Assembly: GCA_036272195.1 (NCBI GenBank)
Contig: DATAZE010000028.1
Span: 62,001 to 126,000 of the forward strand
Source of the DNA: DASXHY01 sp036272195
GTDB taxonomy: Bacteria; Verrucomicrobiota; Verrucomicrobiia; Limisphaerales; DASXHY01
Direction of reading: 5' to 3'
Length of the DNA: 64,000 nt
Shown here: positions 27,537 through 37,170 of the stretch, piece by piece
How positions within the stretch are numbered: the stretch's first letter is position 1
Layout of the letters: each line of letters starts with the position of its first letter
Position numbers and translations under genes: made by a program
Notes under the pieces: model-generated
What the model saw: only the letters and a program-made list of their open reading frames with translations
What the model was told of the DNA's origin: nothing
Databases searched by the model: none

Positions 27537-28604
27537 ATGAAAATATTAACCGCTCTAGCCGCGGGATTTGCGCTTCTTGCGGTTGCGGCTGGTAATTCGT
27601 TCGCCATTGCGGATCAAGGCGGCCCTAAAATCGGCGACGTGCCACCGCCGCTTATTTTTACCAAACCAATACAAGGACCGGCGACAAACGATCTAACCTG
27701 GGAAAAGTTGAAAGGCAAAGTGGTGGTCGTGGAATTTTGGGCGACGTGGTGCGGGCCGTGCATCAAAGCCATCCCGCATTTGAATGACCTGGTTGAACAA
27801 TTCAAAGACAAACCGGTGGTGTTCATCTCGGTGACATCCGAAAATGAAGACGTGGTCCGCCTTTTTCTGAAAAATCACCCGATCAAGTCGGCGGTCATGC
27901 TGGATGATTTTGAGGTGTTGAACAAAGCGTATCACGTCGTCGGAATTCCTCACGCGTTCATTGTCGATGCGATCGGACGCATTGCCGCCATTACCCCACC
28001 CCAACGTCTTGAAGCCACCAATCTGGAAGAGATCCTGGCAGGGAAACAGTGTTCCTTGCCCGAACCGGAAATTTATACGGTCAGCAAAAATTCCGACGAG
28101 TCCGTTCCCAACCAGGCGCCGCCACTTTTCGAAATCTCCATTCGCGAACACAAAATGCCGGCGAATATTCGAGGGCCCATTTGCATGTGGTCGTGGGACA
28201 CCAACCGCTGCGTGATCGACGGCAAAATCGCCACGGTTGAAAGCGCCCTGTATTCCGTTTTTGATGAAGCATCAAGCCGCGTATGCATCCAATGCAAACT
28301 GCCGGATGAATATTATGATTTTGAATTAAGAGCGCCGTTGGGTCATGCGAACGAATTGCAGAACCAGTTCATCGGGGCGCTCCGCGCGACTTTCGGGATT
28401 GAAGCGAAACCAACCACAAAGGTGATGGAGGTTTATGTGATGACTCAAATCAGCACCAATGCGCCCGGTCTTCGCGAAGTCGAAAAGTCCGGAGGCGGCG
28501 GTGGAATGAACGGAGGTTTCCGGCTTCACGGTTCACCAATGAAGGGACTTGCGGGGTTTTTAGAAGAGGCATTGAGAAACCCGTTTTCGATGAGACGGGA
28601 TTGA
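27537..28604 (+). CDS. TlpA-like thioredoxin fused to a TIGR03435 domain (frameshifted near its end)
   Basis: A signal peptide (about 1-24) precedes a TlpA/ResA-type thioredoxin domain with the redox site WATWCGPC (C72, C75), likely acting in the periplasm. The C-terminal half follows the TIGR03435 family found in soil bacteria, including the GFRLHGSPMKGLAGFL segment. The frame ends at 28604 right after this segment. One base added in the A run near 28578 would restore PVFDETGLKG and continue to 28777. GGAGG about 10 bases before the ATG supports the start. The gene is single. Confidence 0.8.
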   Translation: MKILTALAAGFALLAVAAGNSFAIADQGGPKIGDVPPPLIFTKPIQGPATNDLTWEKLKGKVVVVEFWATWCGPCIKAIPHLNDLVEQFKDKPVVFISVTSENEDVVRLFLKNHPIKSAVMLDDFEVLNKAYHVVGIPHAFIVDAIGRIAAITPPQRLEATNLEEILAGKQCSLPEPEIYTVSKNSDESVPNQAPPLFEISIREHKMPANIRGPICMWSWDTNRCVIDGKIATVESALYSVFDEASSRVCIQCKLPDEYYDFELRAPLGHANELQNQFIGALRATFGIEAKPTTKVMEVYVMTQISTNAPGLREVEKSGGGGGMNGGFRLHGSPMKGLAGFLEEALRNPFSMRRD

Positions 28605-28777
28605 AAGGTCTTTTCGATGTGGACATGAAGTGGAAACTGTCCGAGGCGGAAAAGCGAAAGGAATTCAAGCCGGATGCCGATGCGGTTATCACGGCGGCCC
28701 GCAAACGATTGGGATTACAATTAACCCTGACGCAGCGCGTCGTAAACGTTTTGGAAATAAACGAAGCGCCAAAATAG
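28582..28777 (+). pseudogene. Out-of-frame C-terminus of the TlpA-TIGR03435 gene
   Basis: In the next frame, PVFDETGLKGLFDVDMKW (beginning near 28582) and the following residues to the TAG at 28777 complete the TIGR03435 domain. It has no start of its own. The simplest explanation is one A missing from AGAAACCC at about 28576-28582, by mutation or sequencing error. Confidence 0.7.
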
Positions 28778-28822
28778 TTGGCTATCGTTGAACCACCCAC
28801 AGTAGGCCCTGCCCTTTTTCAA

Positions 28823-28855
28823 AAAAATCAGAGCCTCTTGACGCCTGCTGCCACT
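28823..28855 (-). repeat. REP unit (GTGG type)
   Basis: Minus-strand reading is GTGGCAGCAGGCGTCAAGAG then GCTCTGATTTTTTT. It belongs to the same family as the copies at 10.6, 39.8 and 51.7 kb, sharing the CTGATTTTT tail. Confidence 0.55.
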
Positions 28856-28857
28856 GA

Positions 28858-28995
28858 TTATCGGCCGGGCACTGGTACGGGCGGTGGTGGCGGCAATCCC
28901 GGCGGGCCGGGCAGTTGTTCAAGGTGACAGCCAGTTGCCAGCGCGGTGGCTAGGGCAACCAATGCGACTAATAGAAGTTTGCGGATATTTTTCAT
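28858..28995 (-). CDS. Small proline-rich lipoprotein
   Basis: A 45-codon frame starting MKNIRKLLLVALVALATALA with a clear lipobox ATGC at 21-23 and an AGGG ribosome-binding site before the ATG. The mature part is about 23 residues, mostly Pro and Gly. Short lipoproteins of this build (entericidin-like in size) are common but often unannotated; the function is unknown. It ends against a REP unit. Confidence 0.6.
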   Translation of the reverse strand: MKNIRKLLLVALVALATALATGCHLEQLPGPPGLPPPPPVPVPGR

Positions 28996-29028
28996 GGCCC
29001 TCGTTTCAGTTCGACGGGAGAGACAGGC

Positions 29029-29514
29029 TTAAAGCATTTTCCACGCGCCGTTGATCCACTGATAAACGTGCGGCTGAGAGAGACGCGTGCGATCCCATTG
29101 CTCGGAATCCTCCAGCCACGCTCGCGCTGCCCGCAAGTCGTCGTGTTGCGAAAGAATGCCCCAGAGTGGCGAATAAACGATAAACGGCTTCACGTGTGGC
29201 GGCTGGTTCATCGGAAAATCCAATTGTTCGAGAAAAACGACAAGGTCCTCGGCGTCCCAGGCGATCAGCATTTCATCGAAGGCGGCACCATCGACGTATT
29301 GCCCCATGCGCAACAGATCGGAACGGTTAAAGCGCCCTTGCAAACAATCCGCCTGGAGATTGAAGTTGTGACAAAAGCGCTTGAGGGCGTCCTCACCCTC
29401 GGGAAGGATGAGAAAAAAATTGCGGCCCGCTTCGACTTGCTCCCGAACAGCCCCTTGCCAGTCGTCGCCTTCGATTCGTATGGCCTTTAAAAGTTCCTGG
29501 GTCTGATAACTCAT
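29029..29514 (-). CDS. Uncharacterised 161-residue cytoplasmic protein
   Basis: Starting at the ATG at 29514 (MSYQTQELLKAI) gives a soluble acidic protein rich in aromatic residues; an upstream start would add a hydrophobic stretch without family support. I do not recognise a domain. It lies between the small lipoprotein and the hybrid kinase on the same strand, but more than 130 bases from the latter. Confidence 0.6.
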   Translation of the reverse strand: MSYQTQELLKAIRIEGDDWQGAVREQVEAGRNFFLILPEGEDALKRFCHNFNLQADCLQGRFNRSDLLRMGQYVDGAAFDEMLIAWDAEDLVVFLEQLDFPMNQPPHVKPFIVYSPLWGILSQHDDLRAARAWLEDSEQWDRTRLSQPHVYQWINGAWKML

Positions 29515-29646
29515 GGAATAGTCTATGATGACTAACCCGAAAATTACAGTTGGGTAAACGCCCCAAGCTGAAGAGGCGGCCATAGAGGGACAGAGAGCGC
29601 AGACAGTGCTTATTGTGACGAATGTGGCGAGAAACCGGCGCCGATT

Positions 29647-31350
29647 CTACGAGGTAGACCCGTCTTGAGCCGGGGGTTTCCCCGAAGGGGTCGGAGCGCC
29701 GCACACCTGTTGCACGACTTTTTTAAAAGTTTCGATGTCGCAGGGCTTTTGAAGAAACGCATCGAAGCCTTCGCCCTGGTAACGGCTCATTAGATCATCG
29801 CCGTCGTAGCCGCTGGTCAGGATGACTTTGACCTCCGGCCGTATGCGCCGGATTTCAGAAAGAGCCTTCGAGCCATCGAGGTTAGGCATTGAGAGGTCGA
29901 GCAGGACAGCGGTTACTTCCGCCGCGTGTTGACGGAATAACTCCACGGCTTGTTCTCCATCAGTGGCGGATAGCACCCGGAACCCCATGCGTTTCAAGAG
30001 CGTCCCCATCAGAGATCGAACCTGGAGTTCATCATCAGCGACCAGCACGGTGCCGGAAAGTGGAGGCGTCGGCGCGATGGCGATCGAAAGCGGAACGGGA
30101 TCGGCGACGGGAGGATTGGCCCGCGGTGCAACCACGGGAAATAAAACGGAAATGACTGTGCCCTTTCTGGGTTTGCTGGACACCAGGATCGCCCCCCGAT
30201 GCCCTTGCACAATGCCGAGCACGGCGGACATGCCCAAACCGCGCCCGAGAAATTTTGTCGTGAAAAACGGATCAAAGAGATTCCCGCGCACCGTATCGTC
30301 CATGCCGCAACCGGTGTCGCTGACTTCCAGGACCACATAACGCCCGGGAGCGGGCCGGTAATTTGTCCTCGTCTCAGCGAGATGGGAAGCATCGCAATGG
30401 CGAACATCCGTGGTGACGGCCAGCACGCCGGGTTTTTCTCCAACCGCTTCGGAGGCATTGGTGACGAGATTCATCAACACCTGTTGAACTTGTTCGGCGT
30501 CCGCTTTGATCGGCGGCAAATCCGAAGCGAGGTTCAATTCCATCCGCACCGATTTGGCAATGGACACCTTCAGCAAATCGCTCATGTCCCGCACGAGTTT
30601 GCTGAGGTCGACCGACACGGTCACAAATCGGCCACGTCCGGAATAAGCCAGCATCTGGCGCGTCAATTCAGCCGCGCGCTTTCCGGCGAGCAATGCATTC
30701 GTCAGGCAATTTTGCGAGGGTGAGGTCACGGGCAGGTCGGACATGGCCAGTTCGACGTTTGACAAGATGACGGCCAGCAGGTTGTTGAAATCGTGCGCAA
30801 TGCCACCCGCGAGCGCACCCAGGCTGTCGAGTTTTTGTGCGCGCAGGAGTTGGCGTTCCATGTCCAGTTTCGCCTGCTCGGCGCGTTTGCGGTCGGTGAT
30901 GTCATTGGACACCGCGAGGATGTTCATGGAACCGTCTGGTAGCGTAACCGCGGCTTCGCGTAATTCGTAAAAACGGAGGCTGCCGTCCTTCTGAACATTC
31001 GTCACTTCGTGCTGCAAAATTTCGCCGGACATCATCCGCACGATGTTTTGCTCGATCACCTCGGGTTTTTCCTGGCTGATTTGAGTAACATGCAGGCCCA
31101 CGAGTTCTTCGCGGTTGTAATGCATCGCGCTGCAAAAACAGGGATTGGCATCCCGGACATAGCCTTTGGAATCAAGCAGGACCACGCTGCCGGGCATGAG
31201 TTCGAAGAGCGCTCGATACTGCGCCGACTGGCTTTCGAGGGCGTCCAGGAGCCATTGCTGGCTGGTGAGTTCCGCCTTCAAAGCCGTTAATTGCCGGCGC
31301 AATTCGTCTCCCGGACCGGGATTTCTCTCGGACAAATCGCTCCTGCTCAT
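29647..31350 (-). CDS. Hybrid sensor histidine kinase (PAS-HisKA-HATPase-REC)
   Basis: 567 residues without transmembrane helices. Domains in order: coiled-coil start (15-45), PAS (about 46-155), HisKA with His186 in GGIAHDFNN, HATPase (about 285-405; N, G1 DTGCGMDD and G2 GRGLGMSAV boxes), linker, and a C-terminal receiver (about 433-550) with phospho-acceptor Asp485 in DLSMPNLDG. It is likely a cytoplasmic sensor that passes phosphate to its own receiver. The output partner is not encoded beside it. Confidence 0.9.
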   Translation of the reverse strand: MSRSDLSERNPGPGDELRRQLTALKAELTSQQWLLDALESQSAQYRALFELMPGSVVLLDSKGYVRDANPCFCSAMHYNREELVGLHVTQISQEKPEVIEQNIVRMMSGEILQHEVTNVQKDGSLRFYELREAAVTLPDGSMNILAVSNDITDRKRAEQAKLDMERQLLRAQKLDSLGALAGGIAHDFNNLLAVILSNVELAMSDLPVTSPSQNCLTNALLAGKRAAELTRQMLAYSGRGRFVTVSVDLSKLVRDMSDLLKVSIAKSVRMELNLASDLPPIKADAEQVQQVLMNLVTNASEAVGEKPGVLAVTTDVRHCDASHLAETRTNYRPAPGRYVVLEVSDTGCGMDDTVRGNLFDPFFTTKFLGRGLGMSAVLGIVQGHRGAILVSSKPRKGTVISVLFPVVAPRANPPVADPVPLSIAIAPTPPLSGTVLVADDELQVRSLMGTLLKRMGFRVLSATDGEQAVELFRQHAAEVTAVLLDLSMPNLDGSKALSEIRRIRPEVKVILTSGYDGDDLMSRYQGEGFDAFLQKPCDIETFKKVVQQVCGAPTPSGKPPAQDGSTS

Positions 31351-31556
31351 AGGCGTAATTGATTCCTCAAAGTAGCCGCTATTTTGCCCTCAAACCACGT
31401 ATTTTGTCCATAGTTTACTGTCACTCTTAGTCTCATCGTTGTGCAGATTTCAATGTGCGGCTTGCAAATTCGCGGGGGCTCGGGTCATTGACGCGACATT
31501 TGAACGGTGCAACCATTCGCACGCTTCAACCGTTCATTCCGGTTGGAAATACTGAG

Positions 31557-32807
31557 ATGCTCAAACTCTCCAAGTTTTCCGTTGGCGTCGGCGACCGCTT
31601 CGCACAGCAGGCGGAAGCGCAATTGCGGGCCTTCATGCTCGCCACCGAAAAAGGCGCGGACGTCGTGCCGGTGTGGAACAAATCCAACCGCGAACATCTC
31701 ATTGTCGGCTCGGAACCATCGAGCGTTCGCGCCGCAGCCGAGGCCGCGGTCAAAAAGCTCGGCTGGACCAAACCCTGGCACGTCGATGCCGACCACATTC
31801 GCCTCGAAACGGTGGGGCGTTTTGTCCCCTGCTCCGATTTTTTCACCATTGACGTTGCGGACTCCATCGGAAAATCCGCCGCGCCGGAAACGGTCAAGGC
31901 GTTTGTGGACCGGCATCCGGAATTGAGCCGGCCGCTGGAAATTCCCGGCGTGGAAGGCGCGGTGAAAGCTCCGCGTGCAGAGATCGAACGCATCGCGAAC
32001 AAATTTCTTTTCGCGGTGCAGGAAGCGGGCGCGATTTATCGGCACATTGCCGGTGCGAAGGGCGAGGGAAAATTCATCACTGAAGTTTCGATGGATGAAA
32101 CCGATTCGCCGCAGACGCCGGTGGAATTGCTCGTCATCCTGGTGGCGATTGCCGATGAAAAGGTGCCGGTGCAGACCATTGCGCCCAAATTCACCGGGCG
32201 CTTCAACAAGGGCGTGGATTATGTCGGCGACGTGGCGCAATTCGAAAAGGAATTTAACCAGGATCTCGCTGTCATCGCGTATGCCGTCAAAAATTATGGC
32301 TTGCCGGACAATTTGAAACTCAGCGTTCATTCCGGCAGCGATAAGTTTTCGATTTACGGCGCCATCCGGCGCGCGATTCGAAAACACAATGCCGGCCTGC
32401 ACCTGAAGACCGCCGGCACGACGTGGCTGGAGGAAATCATCGGCCTCGCCGAGCATGACGGCAAAGGCCTCACGCTCGCCAAAGAAATTTACGCCGACGC
32501 GCTCGCGCACGTGGACGAACTATGCGCGCCGTACGCGAGCGTGATTGATATTGATCGCGCGAAGCTGCCATCCGCCGCAACGGTTGCGAAATGGAGCGCC
32601 GCGCAATATGTGGCCGCGTTGCGGCACGACCCCAGTAATTCGGACTTTAACCCGAGCCTGCGACAGCTTCTGCATGTGGGTTACAAGATCGCGGCGAAAA
32701 AAGGGCGAACGTATCTCGACCTTGTCCATGAGTGCGAAAGCTCGATTGCGCGAAATGTGACGGGAAATCTTTTCGATCGGCATCTTAAGCCGTTATTTTT
32801 GGATTAA
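31557..32807 (+). CDS. UxaE-like tagaturonate epimerase family protein
   Basis: About 416 residues from the ATG at 31557, without a signal peptide. Segments such as HVDADHIRLETVG, DFFTIDVADSIG and LSVHSGSDKF suggest the UxaE family (tagaturonate/fructuronate epimerase, part of uronate catabolism). This assignment is from memory of the family motifs and is moderate. The upstream frame (31455) lacks support. No other uronate genes are near. Confidence 0.6.
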   Translation: MLKLSKFSVGVGDRFAQQAEAQLRAFMLATEKGADVVPVWNKSNREHLIVGSEPSSVRAAAEAAVKKLGWTKPWHVDADHIRLETVGRFVPCSDFFTIDVADSIGKSAAPETVKAFVDRHPELSRPLEIPGVEGAVKAPRAEIERIANKFLFAVQEAGAIYRHIAGAKGEGKFITEVSMDETDSPQTPVELLVILVAIADEKVPVQTIAPKFTGRFNKGVDYVGDVAQFEKEFNQDLAVIAYAVKNYGLPDNLKLSVHSGSDKFSIYGAIRRAIRKHNAGLHLKTAGTTWLEEIIGLAEHDGKGLTLAKEIYADALAHVDELCAPYASVIDIDRAKLPSAATVAKWSAAQYVAALRHDPSNSDFNPSLRQLLHVGYKIAAKKGRTYLDLVHECESSIARNVTGNLFDRHLKPLFLD

Positions 32808-32854
32808 GACTAAGGATTTGAAAGTCCCAGTTACGGCCAGGGCCTTTGATTCCT

Positions 32855-33115
32855 ATGACGCTGACTAACGACAGTTATATCATCCTGATTGGCACCAAAA
32901 ATTTTACTGAACTTTATTACCGGGACAAAGATGGGTGGTTGAAAATCAGTGCGCGCGGTCGAAAATTCCGCATGACTGCCGAGCAGGTCCTGAATCACGT
33001 GCTGCCGGCGATGACGGGCATCAAACCAAATCTGATCATTCGCGTGGAGCATCGCGAGAGCAAAAAGGCGCTGCCAAAAATCCTTCCTGATCTTCAAGAA
33101 AGCGGCTCGCGGTAA
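32855..33115 (+). CDS. Uncharacterised 86-residue protein
   Basis: A short basic protein (MTLTNDSYIILIGTKNFTEL...) without signal peptide or recognised domain; the ATG at 32855 is preferred to a TTG at 32846. It lies 47 bases after the UxaE-like gene and may be cotranscribed with it. Confidence 0.5.
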   Translation: MTLTNDSYIILIGTKNFTELYYRDKDGWLKISARGRKFRMTAEQVLNHVLPAMTGIKPNLIIRVEHRESKKALPKILPDLQESGSR

Positions 33116-33313
33116 TGTCTTTCAAGCGCTGAAGGGACTGCGCGAATTGTAGGTAGAGCGCGGCGTTTGTTCGACCACATCGGGCCTGACGGCCATTTTC
33201 AAAAAAATCGTTCGTGGAAAATGAGGTGTTGCACGTATCACTGATAGAGCAATGCAGTATCCGTTGGCCGGGGAGACGCTGTGCAACGGATATTTGCCAG
33301 GCCGAAATAGCGC

Positions 33314-33946
33314 ATGGGCAAATTAAGCGATTTATTTTCGATTACCGACGAGCAGGCAATGTGGCGAGTGCAGGCGCAAGACGACCATGCAGCCTTTGCC
33401 CGACTGGTTCAGCGGTGGGAACTGCCCATCCTGCGACTGTGCGAGCGTATGACGGGTGACCAGGGGGAAGACCTGAAACAGGAGACGTTCGCGCGAGCAT
33501 TTCTGAAACGAAAGGAATTCCGAGGCGGCTGCAAATTTTCGACCTGGCTTTGGCGCATCGCATTGAACCTTTGTTATGACGAGTTACGCAAACGCCAGCG
33601 GCGCGGTGAGAATTGTGGGGGACCGGAGTCCGAGGACGGCATCGATTTGCCCGAATCGGCCTCGCCGGAGCTTGCACCGGACTTGCAAGTCGCGGCGCGG
33701 GAGGAGTGCGAGGTGGTGCGGTGCGCTCTTCTCCGCCTGCCGCTCACGCTGCAAACGGCGCTGGGTTTGCGTTACTGCGAAGGTCTCAAGGTGCGCGAGA
33801 TTGCCGAGATTTTGGAAATTCCCGAGACCACGGCCGGTTCTCGAATCGCCGCGGGGTTGGAGCAAATCAGCCGGATTCTTGGACCCCAATTGGACGCAAT
33901 CCAGGAGCGCAAGGAACATAAAATTCGAACTGCAAATGACGTATGA
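33314..33946 (+). CDS. ECF sigma factor
   Basis: 210 residues with sigma region 2 (FARLVQRWELPILRLCERMTG ... FSTWLWRIALNLCYDELRK, about 28-95) and region 4 (LRYCEGLKVREIAEILEIP ... helix-turn-helix, about 150-190), joined by an acidic linker. It overlaps the next gene by four bases, which encodes a zinc-finger anti-sigma factor. A third gene encodes a secreted protein. The set is a typical signal-responsive operon. Confidence 0.9.
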   Translation: MGKLSDLFSITDEQAMWRVQAQDDHAAFARLVQRWELPILRLCERMTGDQGEDLKQETFARAFLKRKEFRGGCKFSTWLWRIALNLCYDELRKRQRRGENCGGPESEDGIDLPESASPELAPDLQVAAREECEVVRCALLRLPLTLQTALGLRYCEGLKVREIAEILEIPETTAGSRIAAGLEQISRILGPQLDAIQERKEHKIRTANDV

Positions 33947-34623
33947 ATCATCCGAAAAATGAAGAGTGGCTGCGATATATCGACGGAGAAGTTCCGGCCG
34001 AAGAGAGGAAGCAATTATTTGGTCATCTCCAGACCTGCCCGGACTGCGCGGACCGGGTGGATGCCTGGCGGCGCAGCATTGGCAAACTCCAAGGGCTGTC
34101 AGTAATGAAACGCAAAGAGGCAGCGGCACCACGAAAGAGAGCATTCCAATTTGGCGCGGGACTCAAATGGAGCCTAGCCGCGAGTATTCTAATCCTCATT
34201 GGATTTGTGGTTGGCCGCTTTTCGATGCCAGACGAGCAGGCGTTGGAGGCCAAGGTCGCTGCGCGAGTTCGTGAGGACGCACGCCAACAATTGAGGACCG
34301 ATCTGATGGTAGCTCTTAGTCCGGAAGCGATTACTCAGGATTCATTCCAGAAACAGTTACGCGCGGATTTGGAAAAAACTTCTTTAGTTACCGCCGGCGG
34401 AGCGTCCTGGAAACAGGAGGTGCTCGATACCGTCCAGACGCAACGCGACCAGGACCGACAACAACTTCTTGGGCTCATCAATCATTTGCGCGACTTGCAG
34501 GTCGCCGATTCCCTGGCGCTTCGGCAGGACCTGGAGACGGCGGTGCTGACGGCGGATAGAGATTTACGCCAGAACAGCAGCCGCATTAACCAACTCGCGA
34601 GCACGATCTCAGCTACTCGATAA
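33943..34623 (+). CDS. Zinc-finger-type transmembrane anti-sigma factor
   Basis: 226 residues. The N-terminal part carries a zf-HC2-like motif (His in GHLQ, then CPDCAD) that would grip the sigma factor. One transmembrane helix (about 72-91, SLAASILILIGFVVGRF) is followed by a periplasmic, heptad-rich helical tail suited to sensing or oligomerisation. It overlaps the sigma gene by four bases and precedes a secreted protein by 24 bases. Confidence 0.85.
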   Translation: MNHPKNEEWLRYIDGEVPAEERKQLFGHLQTCPDCADRVDAWRRSIGKLQGLSVMKRKEAAAPRKRAFQFGAGLKWSLAASILILIGFVVGRFSMPDEQALEAKVAARVREDARQQLRTDLMVALSPEAITQDSFQKQLRADLEKTSLVTAGGASWKQEVLDTVQTQRDQDRQQLLGLINHLRDLQVADSLALRQDLETAVLTADRDLRQNSSRINQLASTISATR

Positions 34624-34647
34624 CAACGAACCAAAGCATATCTATCT

Positions 34648-35784
34648 ATGAAAACGAACTTCAGCCTCATCGCGGGACTCCTTTTTTGGACGGCTTTTTC
34701 GGGCGTGGCCCAACCCACTCCCCCACCTCCTCCCGGACCGGGGATTGACCCCGTCACTGGACTGCCACAGCCAGGCGCGACTCAAACATTTAGTGACACA
34801 GCGGGGGAAAATAACGCTCCCGCCGGGAAAGCGGGATTGTATCGGAAAACCAATATCCTGCCGGCTCCGCCAAAGCCAGGGGCGGGCATGACGATCACCA
34901 CCTCATCAGCACCGGCCGGTCGCGGGTATGGGATTTGGGCCGCGTCGACTCGCAATGGCGACGGTCCCGTTTCGGTCATCTCGTTTAAGGAACGCGATCA
35001 GCATTGGATGGATGAAACCGCGGAAGATTTGAACATTATGTCGCTTCTTCTATCGCAAACCCTGGAACGTATGTCAGGCAATGACACTGATGAATACAAG
35101 CTCGGTATACCAATCCTGCTCAAGGGTGGCGGGCGTGCAATTGAAGCCAGTTATATCGAGGGGTTCGGGGTGGTTTTCAATGTGAAGGTGAATTTCCCGC
35201 TGGTGGCATCCACTGAAAAGGAGACGCCAAAAAATACCGAAAGTCCATCGGATTGGGAGCGGGCGCGGCAAGCCCTTGCGGGCACGGGTGCGCCGAGCGC
35301 GCCGGCCTGGGCGGGGAATCCCTTCGAGCAAGGACAGCCGTACGATGCGCATCAAATTGAAGCTCTCAAGCGCAGAGTAATAGAAGTCCTGCGCAACGCT
35401 TCCAACCTGCGGCATGTTCAGCAGAACGAATCCATCGTCGTGGTTTTCAAAGGGCGGCCCAGCGAACCCGATCGGACAAGCACGGACTCATCGGTTGCGA
35501 CGGAAAGCGTTGGCAGTCCCGAAGACCAGGCAACGGAAGCCATGCGCCGCGCAGCCAACGCCGATCGAAGGGGAAACCAACAACCGGAGCGTGCGACAAT
35601 CATGACCGTCCGTGTCATAAAAGGAAATGCCGATTCATTTGCGAAAAAGCAAATTTCTGAGGACAAGTTCTTCCATGCCATCGAGGTGACGACCTACCTG
35701 GGACCTGAGGTGGAACCGGTGAATGATTTCGCGCACGCTAATCGCTATTATCAAAATTTTATGAGCACCTTTGAAAAGAAGTGA
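34648..35784 (+). CDS. Secreted protein of the sigma/anti-sigma operon
   Basis: 378 residues with a signal peptide (cleavage near VAQ-PT) and a Pro/Gly-rich mature start. No domain is recognised. The middle has mixed alpha/beta character and no membrane segments. It is the third gene after the sigma and anti-sigma genes and ends at a strong terminator, so it is probably the operon's periplasmic component, perhaps a target or co-sensor. Confidence 0.7.
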   Translation: MKTNFSLIAGLLFWTAFSGVAQPTPPPPPGPGIDPVTGLPQPGATQTFSDTAGENNAPAGKAGLYRKTNILPAPPKPGAGMTITTSSAPAGRGYGIWAASTRNGDGPVSVISFKERDQHWMDETAEDLNIMSLLLSQTLERMSGNDTDEYKLGIPILLKGGGRAIEASYIEGFGVVFNVKVNFPLVASTEKETPKNTESPSDWERARQALAGTGAPSAPAWAGNPFEQGQPYDAHQIEALKRRVIEVLRNASNLRHVQQNESIVVVFKGRPSEPDRTSTDSSVATESVGSPEDQATEAMRRAANADRRGNQQPERATIMTVRVIKGNADSFAKKQISEDKFFHAIEVTTYLGPEVEPVNDFAHANRYYQNFMSTFEKK

Positions 35785-35808
35785 CTATCGTATTCGGCTA
35801 ACGTGTAA

Positions 35809-35874
35809 GCCGACTGCAAGTCGGCGCTCCGATTAAAGGCGTATCTCATAGCGTGAGATGCGCCTTCTTTTTTT
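35809..35874 (+). terminator. REP palindrome and operon terminator
   Basis: First a REP-like palindrome, GCCGACT / AGTCGGC (35809-35825). Then a strong terminator: AAGGCGTATCTCA (35836-35848) with TGAGATGCGCCTT (35854-35866), 13 bp with one T-G pair, 5-base loop, and CTTTTTTT. It ends the sigma/anti-sigma operon. Confidence 0.8.
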
Positions 35875-36007
35875 GACGATCCGATCCTCTTTTACCGTGA
35901 AAAAATGCCCGATTTTCGCGCTGAAAGAAAAAAGTGGAGTTAGCGTGATATTTTTTTGACCCGGCTTACGCACTGTTGAATGAAGAGCAATTCAACTTTT
36001 AAAGCCT

Positions 36008-36637
36008 ATGAAAATGACAAAAACAGCAACGGTGGTCGTCGGAATCGCAGTGTTAGCGGCTGCGGCGATTCTGGTCAAAACCTCTCTGCGAGTGAAAAGC
36101 GCTTACTTCACACCGGAAATCGTACAACTGCGGCTCGTACCGTCGAATCTGGCCGTGGTACGTCCGACGAACTTCCCGCACGATGTCGCAAAGGTCTGCG
36201 AAATGCAGGATGGATAGGGAGGAGCGGTCACCCGTGCCGTGGGACGAAACGTCCGGTTGCAGGATGTCATCGGCGAGGCGTGGGATTGCAATCCGTCGCG
36301 CGTGGTGCTTCCGCCGGAAGGTCCGCAGAGCGGATTTGATTTCCTGGTGACGAAGGCGCCGGACGTACGGAAGCAATTGCAAACTGCCATTCGCAAACAA
36401 TTGGGTTACTTAGCGCACCAAGAAACGCGCGACACGGAGGTGTGGGTGTTGAAGGTGGAAAATTCCGCTTCGCCCGGATTGACGGTCAGTCCGGACAATG
36501 AGAGAGGTAGCGCGAGTGTCAGGAACGGCAAACTTTATCTTACGCATTTTCGATTGAGTATTCTCTTGGGCGGTCTGTCACAAGGCCTTAATCGTCCGGT
36601 ACCTGTATCTCGCCCCTCTGCTGTTGCAACTGGATGA
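36008..36637 (+). pseudogene. Decayed TIGR03435-family gene
   Basis: A signal-peptide start (36008) runs to an in-frame TAG at 36215-36217. The same frame continues with TIGR03435 features (DVIGEAWDCNPSRVVLPP, FDFLVTKAPDVRKQLQ, LSILLGGLSQGLNRPV). The usual family ending after RPV is missing. At about 36600 the sequence switches to an unrelated gene fragment in another frame. Nonsense mutation plus 3' truncation indicates a pseudogene. Confidence 0.75.
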
Positions 36638-37169
36638 CCCGAGCGGTTATCGGAAGTGTCGCGCGCAAATCATCCAGCAATTCGGAAACACCACCGACCC
36701 GCTAATTGCCGAACGCATGGTCAATGTCAGCCTGATTGTTCCGGCCGACGCCGACCAAATGCCCGCCATTGAAAAAATGACCGCCGTTGCCATCCGCGCA
36801 ACGCCCAACAAGGATAACTGGGGATTCGATTTATTTGCCAAGGGCCTCACTGAGTATCGCCTCGGACACTTCACGGAGGCCGCAAATTTGATGCGGCAAA
36901 TCATGCCACTGGACGCGGCGCGTTATTGCCGGGCGAAAGCGAATCTGGTTTTGGCGATGGCGCAATTCCAACTCCATCAAGCCGATGAAAGCCGGCAATC
37001 CTTTGCCAAAGCCGTGGAGATGGTAAGCAAATTTCCCCAGGCCGGCCACTTGGATGAAGAATGGAACGACTGGATTACCGTACAGATGTTGAAACGCGAG
37101 GCGGTTGCACTGATACCGGGCGTTGAAAAACCCGATCCCGAGGCGGCAACGAAGGCGGAGGCGCGGTGA
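36597..37169 (+). pseudogene. C-terminal fragment of a Ser/Thr protein kinase with TPR tail
   Basis: From YLAPLLLQLDDPSGYRKCRA onward (frame start TTG at 36624) the sequence matches the end of verrucomicrobial Ser/Thr kinases, whose TPR-like tail carries IAERMVNVSLIVP and WGFDLFAKGLTEYRLG. No kinase domain is present upstream; its place is taken by a TIGR03435 fragment. This looks like a deletion joining two genes. Confidence 0.65.
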
Positions 37170-37170
37170 C

